From NCBI RefSeq assembly GCF_900115005.1, contig NZ_FOUY01000002.1:248001-312000 (forward strand): a stretch of 64,000 nt of DNA. The letters are read 5' to 3'. The position numbers were made by a program, and so were the translations under genes. The notes below the pieces were generated by a model. The model was not told the origin of the DNA. It was given only the letters and a program-made list of their open reading frames with translations, and did not search any database. Shown in pieces: positions 48,120 through 57,692 of the stretch (within the stretch, counting starts at the first letter, position 1; every line of letters starts with the position of its first letter). Source of the stretch: Pseudonocardia ammonioxydans. Its GTDB lineage: Bacteria; Actinomycetota; Actinomycetes; Mycobacteriales; Pseudonocardiaceae.

Positions 48120-48196
48120 CAGCCGCCACCCGTACCGGGCAGCCCCCACCGACGCATCCCTGTCGAATCTCGAACCAATGTGAGGCGCGAACCCCT

Positions 48197-49951
48197 GTGA
48201 GTCCCCAGCGCAACGACCGGCGGAACCGACCCGGACGGTCCCTCGGCGCCCCGCCGGAGAAGATCGACCGCCCCGAGCTGCCGGACGGTCCGCCGCCCGC
48301 GCCCGTCAAGGGCGGCCTGCGCACGTTCGCGCTCGGCGGCATCGGCGAGGTCGGCCGGAACATGACCGTCTTCGAGTACGACGGCAGGCTGCTCGTCGTC
48401 GACTGCGGCGTGCTGTTCCCGTCCGACGACTCGCCCGGCGTCGACCTGATCCTGCCCGACTTCCGTGCCATCGAGGACCGGCTCGACGACATCGACGCGC
48501 TCGTGCTGACCCACGGCCACGAGGACCACATCGGTGCCGTGCCGTGGCTGCTGCGGCTGCGTCCGGACATCCCCGTCGTCGGCTCCCGGTTCACGCTTGC
48601 CCTGGTGGCGGCCAAGTGCAAGGAGCACCGGCTCACCCCGCACCTGCAGGAGGTGAAGGAGGGCGACCGGGTCCGGCACGGCGGCTGGGACTGCGAGTAC
48701 TTCGCGGTGAACCACTCGATCCCGGACGCGATCGCGGTGGCGATCCGCACCCCGGCGGGCCTGCTGCTGCACACCGGCGACATCAAGCTCGACCAGCTGC
48801 CGCTCGACGGGCGGCTGACCGACCTGGCCGGGTTCTCCCGGCTGGGCGAGGAGGGGGTCGACCTGTTCCTGGTCGACTCCACCAACGCCGAGGTCCCCGG
48901 CTTCGTCACCCCGGAGGCCGAGATCGGGCCGGTCATCTCCGACCTGGTGCGACGGGCCCCCTCGCGGATCATCCTGGCCTGCTTCGCCAGCCACGTGCAC
49001 CGCGTCCAGCAGGTGCTCGACGCCGCGCACGCGCACGGCCGCAAGGTCTGCCTGACCGGCCGGTCGATGCTGCGCAACATGGGGCTGGCCGACGACCACT
49101 CGCTGCTGAAGATCCCCGACGGGCTGCTCGTCGAGCTCGACGAGGCCATGAAGCTGCCCGACGACCAGCTCGTGCTGGTCTCCACCGGGTCGCAGGGCGA
49201 ACCGCTCGCCGCGCTGTCCCGGATGGCCCGCGGCGACCACCGCAGCATCACCATCCGCCCGGACGACACGATCATCCTGGCCAGCTCGCTGATCCCGGGC
49301 AACGAGACCGCGGTCTTCGCCGTGATCAACGGCCTGACCCGGCTCGGCGCGACTGTGGTGCACCAGGGCAACGCCAAGGTGCACGTCTCCGGGCACGCGC
49401 CGGCCGGTGAGCTGCTGTTCCTCTACAACGCCGTGCGGCCCTCGAACGTCATGCCGGTGCACGGCGAGTGGCGCCACCTGCGGGCGAACGCCGAGCTGGC
49501 GACCCGGACCGGGGTGCCCGAGGAGTCGGTGGTCATCGCCGAGAACGGCGTGGTCGTCGACCTCGTCGACGGCCGGGCGGCGATCACCGGGCGGGTCGAG
49601 GTCGGCCAGGTCTACGTCGACGGCCTCGCCGTCGGCGACGTCGGCGAGACGACCCTCGGCGACCGGATCGCCCTCGGCGAGGGCGGGTTCATCTCGATCA
49701 CCGTCGCGATCGACCAGAAGTCCGGTCGGGCGCTGTCCCGCCCGACCCTGGCCGGGCGCGGGTTCTCCGACGACCCGAAGGCCCTCGACGCCGCGCAGCC
49801 GCTGGTCGAGGACGAGCTGTCCCGCCTGGAGAACGAGGGCGTCTCCGATCCGCACCGCATCGCGCAGGGCGTGCGCCGCGTCGTCGGGCGCTGGGTGTCC
49901 GAGACCTACCGGCGCCGGCCGATGATCGTCCCGACGGTGATTGCCGTATAG
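48197..49951 (+). CDS. rnj: Ribonuclease J
   Basis: RNase J is a 5'-exo and endoribonuclease that processes and degrades mRNA and rRNA. The 584-residue protein has a basic, Pro-rich N-terminal tail, then the metallo-beta-lactamase motif [22 protein letters not shown], the HTGDIKLDQ motif, the beta-CASP section ([40 protein letters not shown]) and the C-terminal dimer domain. Start is GTG 48197. An identical set of neighbours occurs in mycobacteria (dapA-rnj). A palindrome follows the stop by 4 bp. Confidence 0.96.
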   Translation: MSPQRNDRRNRPGRSLGAPPEKIDRPELPDGPPPAPVKGGLRTFALGGIGEVGRNMTVFEYDGRLLVVDCGVLFPSDDSPGVDLILPDFRAIEDRLDDIDALVLTHGHEDHIGAVPWLLRLRPDIPVVGSRFTLALVAAKCKEHRLTPHLQEVKEGDRVRHGGWDCEYFAVNHSIPDAIAVAIRTPAGLLLHTGDIKLDQLPLDGRLTDLAGFSRLGEEGVDLFLVDSTNAEVPGFVTPEAEIGPVISDLVRRAPSRIILACFASHVHRVQQVLDAAHAHGRKVCLTGRSMLRNMGLADDHSLLKIPDGLLVELDEAMKLPDDQLVLVSTGSQGEPLAALSRMARGDHRSITIRPDDTIILASSLIPGNETAVFAVINGLTRLGATVVHQGNAKVHVSGHAPAGELLFLYNAVRPSNVMPVHGEWRHLRANAELATRTGVPEESVVIAENGVVVDLVDGRAAITGRVEVGQVYVDGLAVGDVGETTLGDRIALGEGGFISITVAIDQKSGRALSRPTLAGRGFSDDPKALDAAQPLVEDELSRLENEGVSDPHRIAQGVRRVVGRWVSETYRRRPMIVPTVIAV

Positions 49952-49955
49952 GGCT

Positions 49956-49995
49956 GTGAGTGGTTGTCGCGGCTGGGACCGCGACAGCCACTCAC
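49956..49995. repeat. Stop-codon-anchored palindrome, copy 3 of 3
   Basis: GTGAGTGGTTGTCGCGG (49956-49972) and its near-perfect complement (49979-49995; one G-U wobble) form a 17-bp stem with a 6-nt loop, starting 4 bp after the rnj TAG stop. It shares the GTGAGTGGTT core with copies at 224-277 and 34531-34570. Confidence 0.8.
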
Positions 49996-50035
49996 GGGCG
50001 CGGAGCGCCTCTGCGGTTCGATCATCGCTCCGGGC

Positions 50036-50041
50036 TACCGT
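50036..50041 (+). promoter_or_regulatory. ftsK -10 box, leaderless
   Basis: TACCGT ends 7 nt before the ATG of ftsK. Confidence 0.5.
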
Positions 50042-50048
50042 GGGTGAC

Positions 50049-52646
50049 ATGGCGGGACGCACGAGTACGGGCAGGACCGGAACGAGGGCGGCCGCGGGCC
50101 GCGGCTCGGGGCGGTCCGGCTCGCGCGCGTCGTCGGCACGCAAGCGACCGGCCACCCGCCGCACGCCGCCGAAGCGCCAGGGCCCCGACCTGATCGACCG
50201 CGGGATCGACGCGGTCGGGCGTGGGGTCGCCAAGACGTTCCGCGCGTCCGGCCGTGCCGTCGGGCGCACCCGCGACATCGACCCGGCGCACCGCCGCGAC
50301 GGTGTCGGCTTCGCGATGCTCGTGCTGGCGGTGATCGCCGCGGCCGGGCTGTGGTGGCAGGCCGGCGGCTCGGTCGGTTACTGGTTCACCTTCGTGGTCC
50401 AGGCCGTGATGGGCGTGGCCGGGGTGCTGCTGCCGGTGATCCTGCTCGCCGTCGGCGTCGTGCTGGTGACGGCCCCGCCGCACCCGGAGGCCCGCCCGCG
50501 GATCGTCGCCGGGACGCTGCTGCTCGCCCTCGGGGTGCTCGGGCTGGTGCACCTGGCCCACGGCGCCCCGTCCGAGCCGGATGCCTGGCGGGGTGCGGGC
50601 GGGGCGATCGGCTACGTCGCCGGGACCCCGCTGGAGGCCGGGCTGACCCTGTGGACGGCCGTCCCGGTCCTGGTGCTGCTGACGCTGTACTCGCTGCTGC
50701 TGGTGACCGGCATCCCGGTGCGGGAGCTGCCGGACCGTATCCGGCGGCTCACCGGGCAGCTGCCACCGGAGGACGATGCCGACCCCGATGCCGACCCCGA
50801 CGCCCCGCGCACGGTCGCGGACGCCGTCGCCGAGAAGGAGTCGGCCGGGGCCGACGGAGCCGACGGGACACAGCCGAAGCGCCGGCGCCCGGCGCGGCGC
50901 CGCCAGGGGGCCAGCGAGGCCGACGCGTTCCGGCTGGAGGAGGGCGAGCACGCACCCGCCCCGGCCGAGGACGGTGGGGCCGCGTCGGCCACCCCGGCCG
51001 CCGGCGCCCCGGCCGCCGGCACCGCAACGCCGGCGGCGAAGAAGCCGCGCAAGCCCGTCGTCGAGACCCCGCCCGCCGAGGAGGCCCCGCCGAGCGAGGG
51101 CGAGCAGCTCTCGATGGCGATCCGGGAGCCGGTCGGCGAGACCGAGTACGTCCTGCCGCCGCCGGACGCCCTCGAGTCCGGTCCGCCGCCGAAGTCGCGC
51201 AGCTCCGCGAACGACGCCATGATCGAGGCGATCACCGGCGTCCTCGACCAGTTCAACATCGACGCCCAGGTCACCGGCTTCACCCGGGGGCCGACGGTCA
51301 CCCGCTACGAGATCGAGCTCGGCGCGGGCGTGAAGGTCGAGAAGATCACCCAGCTGCAGCGCAACCTCGCCTACGCCGTCGCCAACGACAACGTCCGGCT
51401 GCTGGCACCGATCCCCGGCAAGTCCGCGGTCGGCATCGAGGTGCCCAACACCGACCGCGAGATGGTCCGGCTCGGCGACGTCCTGCGGTCGAGCAGCGCG
51501 CGCAACGAGCAGCACCCGATGGGCATCGGGCTCGGCAAGGACATCGAGGGCCACTACCTGGTCGCGAACCTGGCGAAGATGCCGCACCTGCTGGTGGCCG
51601 GCTCCACCGGTTCCGGTAAGTCGAGCTTCGTCAACTCGATGCTGGTGTCGCTGCTGACGCGGGCGACGCCGGACGAGGTCCGGATGATCCTGATCGACCC
51701 CAAGATGGTCGAGCTGACCCCCTACGAGGGCATCCCGCACCTGATCACGCCCATCATCACCCAGCCGAAGAAGGCCGCCGCCGCGCTGGCATGGCTGGTG
51801 GAGGAGATGGAGCAGCGCTACCAGGACATGCAGGCCAGCCGGGTGCGCCACATCGACGACTTCAACCGCAAGGTGCGCTCCGGGGAGATCACCGCGCCGC
51901 CCGGGTCGGAGCGGGTGTACCGGCCCTACCCCTACATCATGTGCATCGTCGACGAGCTCGCCGACCTCATGATGACCGCGCCGCGCGACGTCGAGGACGC
52001 GATCGTCCGGATCACCCAGAAGGCCCGTGCCGCCGGGATCCACCTGATCCTGGCGACCCAGCGGCCGTCGGTCGACGTCGTCACCGGTCTGATCAAGACC
52101 AACGTGCCGTCCCGGCTGGCGTTCGCCACCTCGTCGCTCACCGACTCCCGGGTCATCCTCGACCAGCCCGGCGCGGAGAAGCTGATCGGCATGGGCGACG
52201 CGCTCTACCTGCCCATGGGCGCGGGCAAGCCGGTCCGCATGCAGGGCGCGTTCGTCGACGACGACGAGATCGCCAAGGTCGTCGGCTTCACCAAGGAACA
52301 GGCCGAGCCGAGCTACACCGAGGGCGTCACCACGGCCAAGGCCGGGGAGAAGAAGGAGATCGACGCCGACATCGGCGACGACCTCGAGCTGCTGCTGCAG
52401 GCCACCGAGCTGATCGTCACCTCGCAGTTCGGGTCGACGTCGATGCTGCAGCGCAAGCTGCGCGTCGGCTTCGCCAAGGCCGGCCGCCTGATGGACCTGC
52501 TGGAGACCCGCAACATCGTCGGGCCCTCGGAGGGTTCCAAGGCCCGCGACGTGCTGGTGAAGCCGGACGAGCTGGAGAACGCGCTCTACCTGATCCGCGG
52601 CGGCGGGACCGCCGACGGCGGCGAGGTCGGCGACGACGACGAGTGA
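50049..52646 (+). CDS. ftsK: DNA translocase FtsK/SpoIIIE
   Basis: FtsK pumps chromosomal DNA through the division septum. The 865-residue protein has a basic N-terminus, four membrane segments (about 75-225), an acidic, Ala/Pro-rich linker, and the motor with Walker [16 protein letters not shown], Walker B ([12 protein letters not shown]) and [15 protein letters not shown]. The C-terminal gamma winged helix ([20 protein letters not shown]) reads polarity sequences. ATG 50049 lies 7 nt after TACCGT. Its stop codon is within a tandem 17-bp repeat. Confidence 0.97.
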   Translation: MAGRTSTGRTGTRAAAGRGSGRSGSRASSARKRPATRRTPPKRQGPDLIDRGIDAVGRGVAKTFRASGRAVGRTRDIDPAHRRDGVGFAMLVLAVIAAAGLWWQAGGSVGYWFTFVVQAVMGVAGVLLPVILLAVGVVLVTAPPHPEARPRIVAGTLLLALGVLGLVHLAHGAPSEPDAWRGAGGAIGYVAGTPLEAGLTLWTAVPVLVLLTLYSLLLVTGIPVRELPDRIRRLTGQLPPEDDADPDADPDAPRTVADAVAEKESAGADGADGTQPKRRRPARRRQGASEADAFRLEEGEHAPAPAEDGGAASATPAAGAPAAGTATPAAKKPRKPVVETPPAEEAPPSEGEQLSMAIREPVGETEYVLPPPDALESGPPPKSRSSANDAMIEAITGVLDQFNIDAQVTGFTRGPTVTRYEIELGAGVKVEKITQLQRNLAYAVANDNVRLLAPIPGKSAVGIEVPNTDREMVRLGDVLRSSSARNEQHPMGIGLGKDIEGHYLVANLAKMPHLLVAGSTGSGKSSFVNSMLVSLLTRATPDEVRMILIDPKMVELTPYEGIPHLITPIITQPKKAAAALAWLVEEMEQRYQDMQASRVRHIDDFNRKVRSGEITAPPGSERVYRPYPYIMCIVDELADLMMTAPRDVEDAIVRITQKARAAGIHLILATQRPSVDVVTGLIKTNVPSRLAFATSSLTDSRVILDQPGAEKLIGMGDALYLPMGAGKPVRMQGAFVDDDEIAKVVGFTKEQAEPSYTEGVTTAKAGEKKEIDADIGDDLELLLQATELIVTSQFGSTSMLQRKLRVGFAKAGRLMDLLETRNIVGPSEGSKARDVLVKPDELENALYLIRGGGTADGGEVGDDDE

Positions 52647-52701
52647 CCGGCGACGACGAGTGACCGGCGACGACGAGTGACCGGCGACGACGAGTGACCG
52701 G
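52643..52701 (+). repeat. 17-bp tandem repeat spanning the ftsK stop
   Basis: GTGACCGGCGACGACGA is repeated three times exactly (52643-52659, 52660-52676, 52677-52693) and then half a unit follows. The first unit contains the ftsK TGA, so slippage has duplicated the end of the gene into its 3' flank. Confidence 0.85.
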
Positions 52702-52881
52702 CCGGCCGTGGGCCGGGCCACCCGCGGGTGACGGCGGCGGTGTGACGCGCACCAAGTGCGGTCACTCTTTCGCTTGCGCGGGTTAACGACCGGATCACGA
52801 ACGTGCCAGAGTGGCGGACGGGTCACCGCCCGGTGCCCCGAACGTCGTCCCGCCCGCACCCGGGCGGAGGAGGTCTGGCCG

Positions 52882-53757
52882 GTGTTCTGGAGGAAGAAGG
52901 ACCGTCGTCGTCCGGCGCGGGGGACCACCGACCGGCACGCGCTGGTCCCGGTCCCGCTGACCGGCGGCGTGCTCTCGGGGCAGGTCCGCGACGGCCAGGG
53001 CGGAGCGCTCGCCGGCACCGAGATCTCGGTGATCGACGCGGGCGAGCGCCGGGTCGTCCACCTCGACACCGACCCCTTCGGCCGTTTCACCGCCTCCGTG
53101 ATGCCGGGCCGCTACCGGATCCGGGTCGAGGTCGGCGGGTACCAGCCGCTCACCGAGGTCGTCGAGGTCGCCTGGGGCGAGCACACGGACATGGGGTCGC
53201 TCGTGCTGGGCGAGGACCCGGCGCTGCGCCCGCCGCGGCCGGGCGTGTTCGAGATCGACCCGGACCACAGCGCCGTGCGCTTCGTGGCCCGGCACATCGG
53301 GATGTCCAAGGTGTACGGCCGGTTCAACCGGTTCCAGGGGCGGATCCGGATCGCCGAACCGTTCGAGGAGTCCTCGGTCGACGTCGTGATCGACGCCGCG
53401 AGCGTCGACACCAACGTCGAGGCCCGCGACACGCACCTGCGCTCGCCCGACTTCCTCGACGTGGAGCGCTTCCCGGAGCTGCGGTTCTCCAGCGTCCGGT
53501 TCACCGCGCTGGGCGGGAACCGCTGGCGGGTCGACGGTGACCTGAGCCTGCACGGCCTGACCAGCGACGTCTCCCTCGACACCACGTTCCTCGGCTCCGC
53601 GGAGTGGAACGGGGACCGGGTCGGCGCCGTCGCCGGCACCGAGCTGCACCGCGAGCACTACACGCTCAACTGGCAGCAGATGATCGCGAAGGGGCTGCCC
53701 GTCGTCGGCTCGACGATCCGGATCGCGCTGGACGTTCAGGCCGTCCGGCAGTCCTGA
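52882..53757 (+). CDS. YceI family protein with N-terminal carboxypeptidase-regulatory-like domain
   Basis: The 291-residue protein has an N-terminal beta-sandwich of the carboxypeptidase regulatory-like type (about 28-110: GGVLSGQVRDGQGGALAGTE and TASVMPGRYRIRVEVGGYQP) and a C-terminal YceI lipocalin-like barrel (FEIDPDHSAVRFVARHIGMS, FELRFSS-type strand, HGLTSDVSLDTTF). YceI proteins bind isoprenoids or other lipids. No signal peptide is seen, so it may be cytoplasmic. GTG 52882 follows GGAGGAGG. Its end overlaps the convergent FAD monooxygenase gene by 22 bp. Confidence 0.85.
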   Translation: MFWRKKDRRRPARGTTDRHALVPVPLTGGVLSGQVRDGQGGALAGTEISVIDAGERRVVHLDTDPFGRFTASVMPGRYRIRVEVGGYQPLTEVVEVAWGEHTDMGSLVLGEDPALRPPRPGVFEIDPDHSAVRFVARHIGMSKVYGRFNRFQGRIRIAEPFEESSVDVVIDAASVDTNVEARDTHLRSPDFLDVERFPELRFSSVRFTALGGNRWRVDGDLSLHGLTSDVSLDTTFLGSAEWNGDRVGAVAGTELHREHYTLNWQQMIAKGLPVVGSTIRIALDVQAVRQS

Positions 53758-54920
53758 GCCCGGCGGCCGGCGGCGTAGTCCGGCAGGTCGATCGCGGTCG
53801 CCGCCGAGGCCACCCAGTGCTCCTCGATCCCCGGCGCCGCCTCGGACGCGGTCATCTCGCGCACCCGGGCGGCATTGGTCAGCGCCAGCTCCTGGTTCGC
53901 CGCCACGAACCCGCGCATCTGGCGCTCGTAGGCCGCGAACGCGGCCGCGTGGTCGCCGCGGGCCCGGGCCAGCTCGCCGGCCAGGACGTACCCGCCGACC
54001 ATCGCCAGGCTCGTGCCCTGCCCGGACAGCAGCGTCGCGCAGTACCCGGCGTCGCCGACCAGCGCCACCGGCCCGCGCGACCACGACGGCATGCGGACCT
54101 GGGTGGTCGGGGTCAGGTAGAAGTCCTCGGCGCCGGCCATGCCGTCGAGCAGCTCGGGGATCCACCAGCCCCCGCCGGCGAAGTGCTTCTCGATCAGGCG
54201 GCGTTGCGCGTCGAGATCGCGATGGTGGTAGGCGGCGTCCGGGTCGGTGCAGCCCATGATCACCCGAGCCTCGGCGTTGTCCCGCGCGGTGTAGAGGCCG
54301 ACCATCGCGTCGGGCCGCTGCAGGAAGACCTGCCAGCGGTCCAGGCCGAACGTGTTCGGGACGGTGAAGACGGCGACGTGCTGCCCGAGCGGGAGCAGCC
54401 GGCCGTCGTCGTCGGGACCGAAGGCCAGCCGGCGGACCCCGGAGTGCTGGCCGTCGGCGCCGACGACCAGGTCGAACCGGCGGGTCACCCCGCTCGCGAA
54501 GGTGACGAGCACGCCGCCGTCCCCGGAGGGCTCCAGCGCGGTGGGCCGGTCGCCGTAGCGGACGTCGAGCCCCGCACCGGCACCGAGCAGCAGGCGGGTC
54601 AGATCGTCGCGCAGGATCTCGACGTCGTCGTTGCCGAGCGGTCCGCCGGTGAGCGTGACCTCGGTGCTGCGGAACAACTCGGTGCCGTCCTCGCCGACCA
54701 CGGACATGCCCCGCATGTCGGTGCGCGCGGCCCGCAGGTCCACGCCCACCCCCATCCGGTCGGCCACGGTGAGCGCGGGGCCGCGGACGTCCACGGCCTG
54801 CCCGCCGGGCCGCGGCGCCGGAGCCGCCTCGACCACGACCGGGTCGAACCCGTGCCGGCGCAGCCACCACGCCGTCGTCGTGCCGGCGACGCCCGCGCCA
54901 CAGATCAGGATCTCGGTCAT
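53736..54920 (-). CDS. FAD-dependent monooxygenase
   Basis: The 394-residue flavoprotein has the GxGxxG FAD-binding motif ILICGAGVAGTTTAWWLRRH, the DG motif FDLVVGADGQHSGVRR and GPVALVGDAGYCATLLSGQG, the class A (PHBH-like/tetracycline-hydroxylase type) layout. It could hydroxylate an aromatic antibiotic or pollutant; substrate is not readable. It diverges from a double-HTH regulator with an inverted repeat between them, a typical inducible detoxification pair. Confidence 0.88.
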   Translation of the reverse strand: MTEILICGAGVAGTTTAWWLRRHGFDPVVVEAAPAPRPGGQAVDVRGPALTVADRMGVGVDLRAARTDMRGMSVVGEDGTELFRSTEVTLTGGPLGNDDVEILRDDLTRLLLGAGAGLDVRYGDRPTALEPSGDGGVLVTFASGVTRRFDLVVGADGQHSGVRRLAFGPDDDGRLLPLGQHVAVFTVPNTFGLDRWQVFLQRPDAMVGLYTARDNAEARVIMGCTDPDAAYHHRDLDAQRRLIEKHFAGGGWWIPELLDGMAGAEDFYLTPTTQVRMPSWSRGPVALVGDAGYCATLLSGQGTSLAMVGGYVLAGELARARGDHAAAFAAYERQMRGFVAANQELALTNAARVREMTASEAAPGIEEHWVASAATAIDLPDYAAGRRAQDCRTA

Positions 54921-54982
54921 CTCGTCCTCCTCGGTACGGTGTACGCCCGAGCCTGTCCCGGGGGCCTGCAGCGATCCCACTG

Positions 54983-55005
54983 CTGTACCGGAACAGGTGG
55001 TACAG
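54983..55005. promoter_or_regulatory. Inverted-repeat operator between monooxygenase and its regulator
   Basis: CTGTACC (54983-54989) and GGTACAG (54999-55005) are exact inverted half-sites separated by 9 bp. The site lies 10 bp before the regulator start and upstream of the divergent monooxygenase. It is the best candidate binding site for the GntR-TetR type regulator. Confidence 0.55.
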
Positions 55006-55014
55006 GAGGACGAC

Positions 55015-55884
55015 ATGGCGGACGGCCCGTCGGACCGGATCGCGGCGGAGCTGCGGTCCCGGATCGCCGGCGGTGAGTTCCGGCCGGGTGACCGGGTCCC
55101 CTCCACCCGCGAGCTGGTCGCCGAGCACGGGGTCGCGATGTCGACCGCGGCGCGGGCACTGGCCCGGCTCCGCGAGGACGGGTGGGTCCGCACGGTCGCG
55201 CGGGTCGGGTCGGTCGTCGCCGACCGCGCCCCCGCCCCGGCGGCGACGTCCGTGCCGGAACGGTCCCGGGTGGTGGCGACGGCGGTGCGGATCGCCGACG
55301 AGGAGGGGCTGTCCGCGCTGTCGATGCGCCGCCTGGCGGCCGCGGTCGGCGTGCCGACGATGTCGCTGTACCGGCTCGTGCGCAGCCGCGACGAGCTGGT
55401 GCTGCTCATGATCGATGCGGTGTTCGGCGAGATCGTGCTGCCGCCCGCCCGCGGGTCGTGGCGGACCCGGCTGGAGGCGGCGGCCCGCACCCAGTGGCGG
55501 GTGCACCGGCGTCATCCGTGGCTGTCCCGCGTGCTGTCGCTGTCCCGGCCGCAGGCGGTGCCCGCGCTGCTGCGGCTGGCCGAGTACGAGCTGGCCGCGC
55601 TGGAGGAGGTCGTCCCGGATCCGGTGGAACGGTTCGACCTGCACGTGGTGCTGACCGGCTTCGTCCGCAGCACCGCCCTCGACCTCGCCGCCGAGCGCGA
55701 CGCCGAGGCGGACACCGGCGTCGACGCCGACACCTGGGTCGACCACGACCCGGCCGTGCACACCGCCCTGCGCCGCTACGGCGGTCCCGCACTGGGCCGG
55801 ATCGCGAACTACCCCTACGACCTGCAGCGGATCTTCGACACCGGGCTGGCGACCCTGCTCGACGGGATCGTCAGGTCCCGCTGA
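55015..55884 (+). CDS. GntR-TetR double-HTH transcription regulator
   Basis: The 289-residue protein has two DNA-binding units in a row. Residues 5-70 form a GntR-type winged helix (DRIAAELRSRIAGGEFRPGD; PSTRELVAEHGVAMSTAARA). Residues 80-135 form a TetR-type HTH (VATAVRIADEEGLSALSMRR; LAAAVGVPTMSLYRLVRSRD), followed by a TetR-C ligand domain. It probably represses the divergent FAD monooxygenase and itself. Two-HTH fusions of this type occur in actinobacteria but are a minority among TetR-family proteins. ATG 55015 follows AGGAGG. Confidence 0.85.
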   Translation: MADGPSDRIAAELRSRIAGGEFRPGDRVPSTRELVAEHGVAMSTAARALARLREDGWVRTVARVGSVVADRAPAPAATSVPERSRVVATAVRIADEEGLSALSMRRLAAAVGVPTMSLYRLVRSRDELVLLMIDAVFGEIVLPPARGSWRTRLEAAARTQWRVHRRHPWLSRVLSLSRPQAVPALLRLAEYELAALEEVVPDPVERFDLHVVLTGFVRSTALDLAAERDAEADTGVDADTWVDHDPAVHTALRRYGGPALGRIANYPYDLQRIFDTGLATLLDGIVRSR

Positions 55885-56338
55885 ACCCGTGCTGGCGCCA
55901 CGCCTCGTAGACGGCGACGGCGGCGGCGTTGGCGAGGTTGAGCGAGCGGTTCGACGGCCGCATCGGCAGGGCGACCCGGTCGGTGACCCAGCTCGCCCGC
56001 CCCACCTGCGGCGGTAGTCCGGTCGACTCGCGGCCGAACAGCAGCATGTCGCCGGGGACGTAGGCGACGTCGGTGTAGCGGGTCCGCGCGTCCGTGGTGA
56101 ACGCGAACACCCGCGCGCCACGGTCGGTGACCCACTCGGCGAACGCCTCGGTTCCGGTGTGGACGACGACGTCGGCCAGGTCCCGGTAGTCCAGCCCGGC
56201 CCGGCGCACGGCGGCGTCGTCGAGGGAGAAGCCCAGTGGCCGGACCAGGTGGAGTTCGGCGCCGGTGTTCGCGGCCAGCCGGATCACGTTGCCGGTGTTG
56301 GGCGGGATCTCCGGGGTGTGCAGGGCGAGGCGGAACAC
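55871..56338 (-). CDS. trmL: tRNA (cytidine(34)-2'-O)-methyltransferase TrmL
   Basis: TrmL methylates the wobble ribose of certain tRNA-Leu species. The 155-residue SpoU/SPOUT protein has the whole family pattern: LALHTPEIPPNTGNVIRLAANTG, HLVRPLGFSLDD, LLFGRESTGLPP and the knot end LPMRPSNRSLNLANAAAVAV. The GTG start at 56338 is natural. It ends inside the last 14 bp of the convergent regulator gene. Confidence 0.95.
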   Translation of the reverse strand: MFRLALHTPEIPPNTGNVIRLAANTGAELHLVRPLGFSLDDAAVRRAGLDYRDLADVVVHTGTEAFAEWVTDRGARVFAFTTDARTRYTDVAYVPGDMLLFGRESTGLPPQVGRASWVTDRVALPMRPSNRSLNLANAAAVAVYEAWRQHGFSGT

Positions 56339-56493
56339 GCGCAGGGCATATCACGCGGGTGCCGGAGCGGCGTTCGACGGGCGTCCCGTCCCGGACAGGA
56401 CCGGTCGGAGCACCCGTTACTCCATTCACGAACAACAGGTGCAAACGAATGTCGGGTTTCACCCCGAGTCCTACACCCGGAAAGCCCAACTGC

Positions 56494-56585
56494 GGTTGCC
56501 GCGCCGCGTTCCGGGTAATTCCGGATCCATGGTGGTGGCGAATGTTGATCGGCAATTGCCGTGCCCGGCGGCATCGGATCCGATG
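56494..56585 (+). promoter_or_regulatory. Candidate gvp cluster promoter and palindromes
   Basis: The 324-bp gap before the gas vesicle cluster contains no gene. It holds GGTTG (56494-56498) and GGGTAA (56513-56518) 14 bp apart, resembling SigF/SigB-type stress promoters of actinobacteria. It also holds two perfect palindromes, GGCAATTGCC (56551-56560) and CATCGGATCCGATG (56572-56585), which may be operators. All assignments are inferred from motif shape. Confidence 0.4.
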
Positions 56586-56662
56586 TGTCACAGTCCCGGG
56601 CGTCGGAAGAACGCGGGCATTCGTCCGGAGCACCGCGCTCGTGTCGGGAGGAACCGAGGACG

Positions 56663-57688
56663 ATGAGTAACGCCTCCAAGATCGGAATGGCCGTCGTGGG
56701 CGGCTATGTCCTGGGACGGACGAAGAAGGCCAAATTGGCGATCATGCTCGGGGGCGCGCTCGCGGGACGGAAGCTGCGGCTGACCCCCGGCGAACTGCTC
56801 TCCCAGGGGTCCAAACTGGTCTCGAGCTCCCCCGAACTGACCCGGTTGTCCGATGCGGTCCGGGGCCGGTTGTTCGACGCCGGCAAGCAGGCCGCCGTGG
56901 CGGCGGCCGGTAACCGGCTGGAGTCGCTCACCGACTCGCTGGTGGAGCGGGTGGAGAACTTCGGCAAGCCGGTCGAGCAGGTGTCCGGCGCGGCCGGGGA
57001 CGCCGCCGGAGCCGGGGTCGAGAAGGCCGGGGAGACCGCCGGTGCCGCCGTCGAGGGCGCCGGAGAGGCCGCCGAGTCGACGACCGACGCGGCCGGGGAC
57101 GCGGTGGAGTCCGCGGGTGGTCCGGCCGGCGCTGCGGCGGGCACCGCGACCCGGCGGGCCGGGAAGGCGGCCGGTTCCACGACCCGGGCCGCCGGTCGTG
57201 CGGCATCGGGGGCGACCGCCCGGTCCCGCAAGTCATCCGATGCGGACGGCTCCTCGGACAGCTCCTCCGACCCGGACAGCTCTTCCGGCACGGACAGCTC
57301 CTCCGGAACGGACGGCGACGGCGGGGACGCACCCGTCCGGCGCCGGACCGCGAGTTCACGGAGCAGCGAGTCCGCAGGTGCGAGCGGGTCCGACGCGAAG
57401 GGAACGCGGTCGTCCGGGTCCGGGCGACGTTCCGGCACATCATCGGGCACCTCGGCGTCGGGAACTTCGTCGTCAAGGACACGGTCGTCGGGCACGAAGC
57501 GCACGGCGAGTTCCTCGGGTTCGGGGCGGTCCGCCGGCTCCGGTAAGGGCTCGAGTGGTGCGAAGAGCTCGAGCTCCGGGTCGTCACGGAAGTCCTCGAG
57601 CTCCACCTCGTCGAGCCGCGGGTCCTCGTCGTCCTCGTCCGGTGGCCGGACGGCACGACGTGGCGGCAGCGGACGTTCGGAGGCGTGA
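56663..57688 (+). CDS. Ser-rich gas vesicle cluster protein
   Basis: The 341-residue protein has a short hydrophobic/glycine-rich N-terminus (KIGMAVVGGYVLGRTKKAKL), an amphipathic helical region with TRLSDAVRGRLFDAGKQAAV, and then about 220 residues of low complexity: Ala/Gly/Glu, acidic Ser/Asp runs (SSDSSSDPDSSSGTDSSSG) and finally almost pure Ser/Gly/Lys/Arg. It probably is disordered. The gene leads the gvp operon and is 4 bp before the SRPBCC gene. I do not recognise a family beyond its occurrence next to gvp genes. ATG 56663 follows GAGGA. Confidence 0.65.
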   Translation: MSNASKIGMAVVGGYVLGRTKKAKLAIMLGGALAGRKLRLTPGELLSQGSKLVSSSPELTRLSDAVRGRLFDAGKQAAVAAAGNRLESLTDSLVERVENFGKPVEQVSGAAGDAAGAGVEKAGETAGAAVEGAGEAAESTTDAAGDAVESAGGPAGAAAGTATRRAGKAAGSTTRAAGRAASGATARSRKSSDADGSSDSSSDPDSSSGTDSSSGTDGDGGDAPVRRRTASSRSSESAGASGSDAKGTRSSGSGRRSGTSSGTSASGTSSSRTRSSGTKRTASSSGSGRSAGSGKGSSGAKSSSSGSSRKSSSSTSSSRGSSSSSSGGRTARRGGSGRSEA

Positions 57689-57692
57689 AGCG

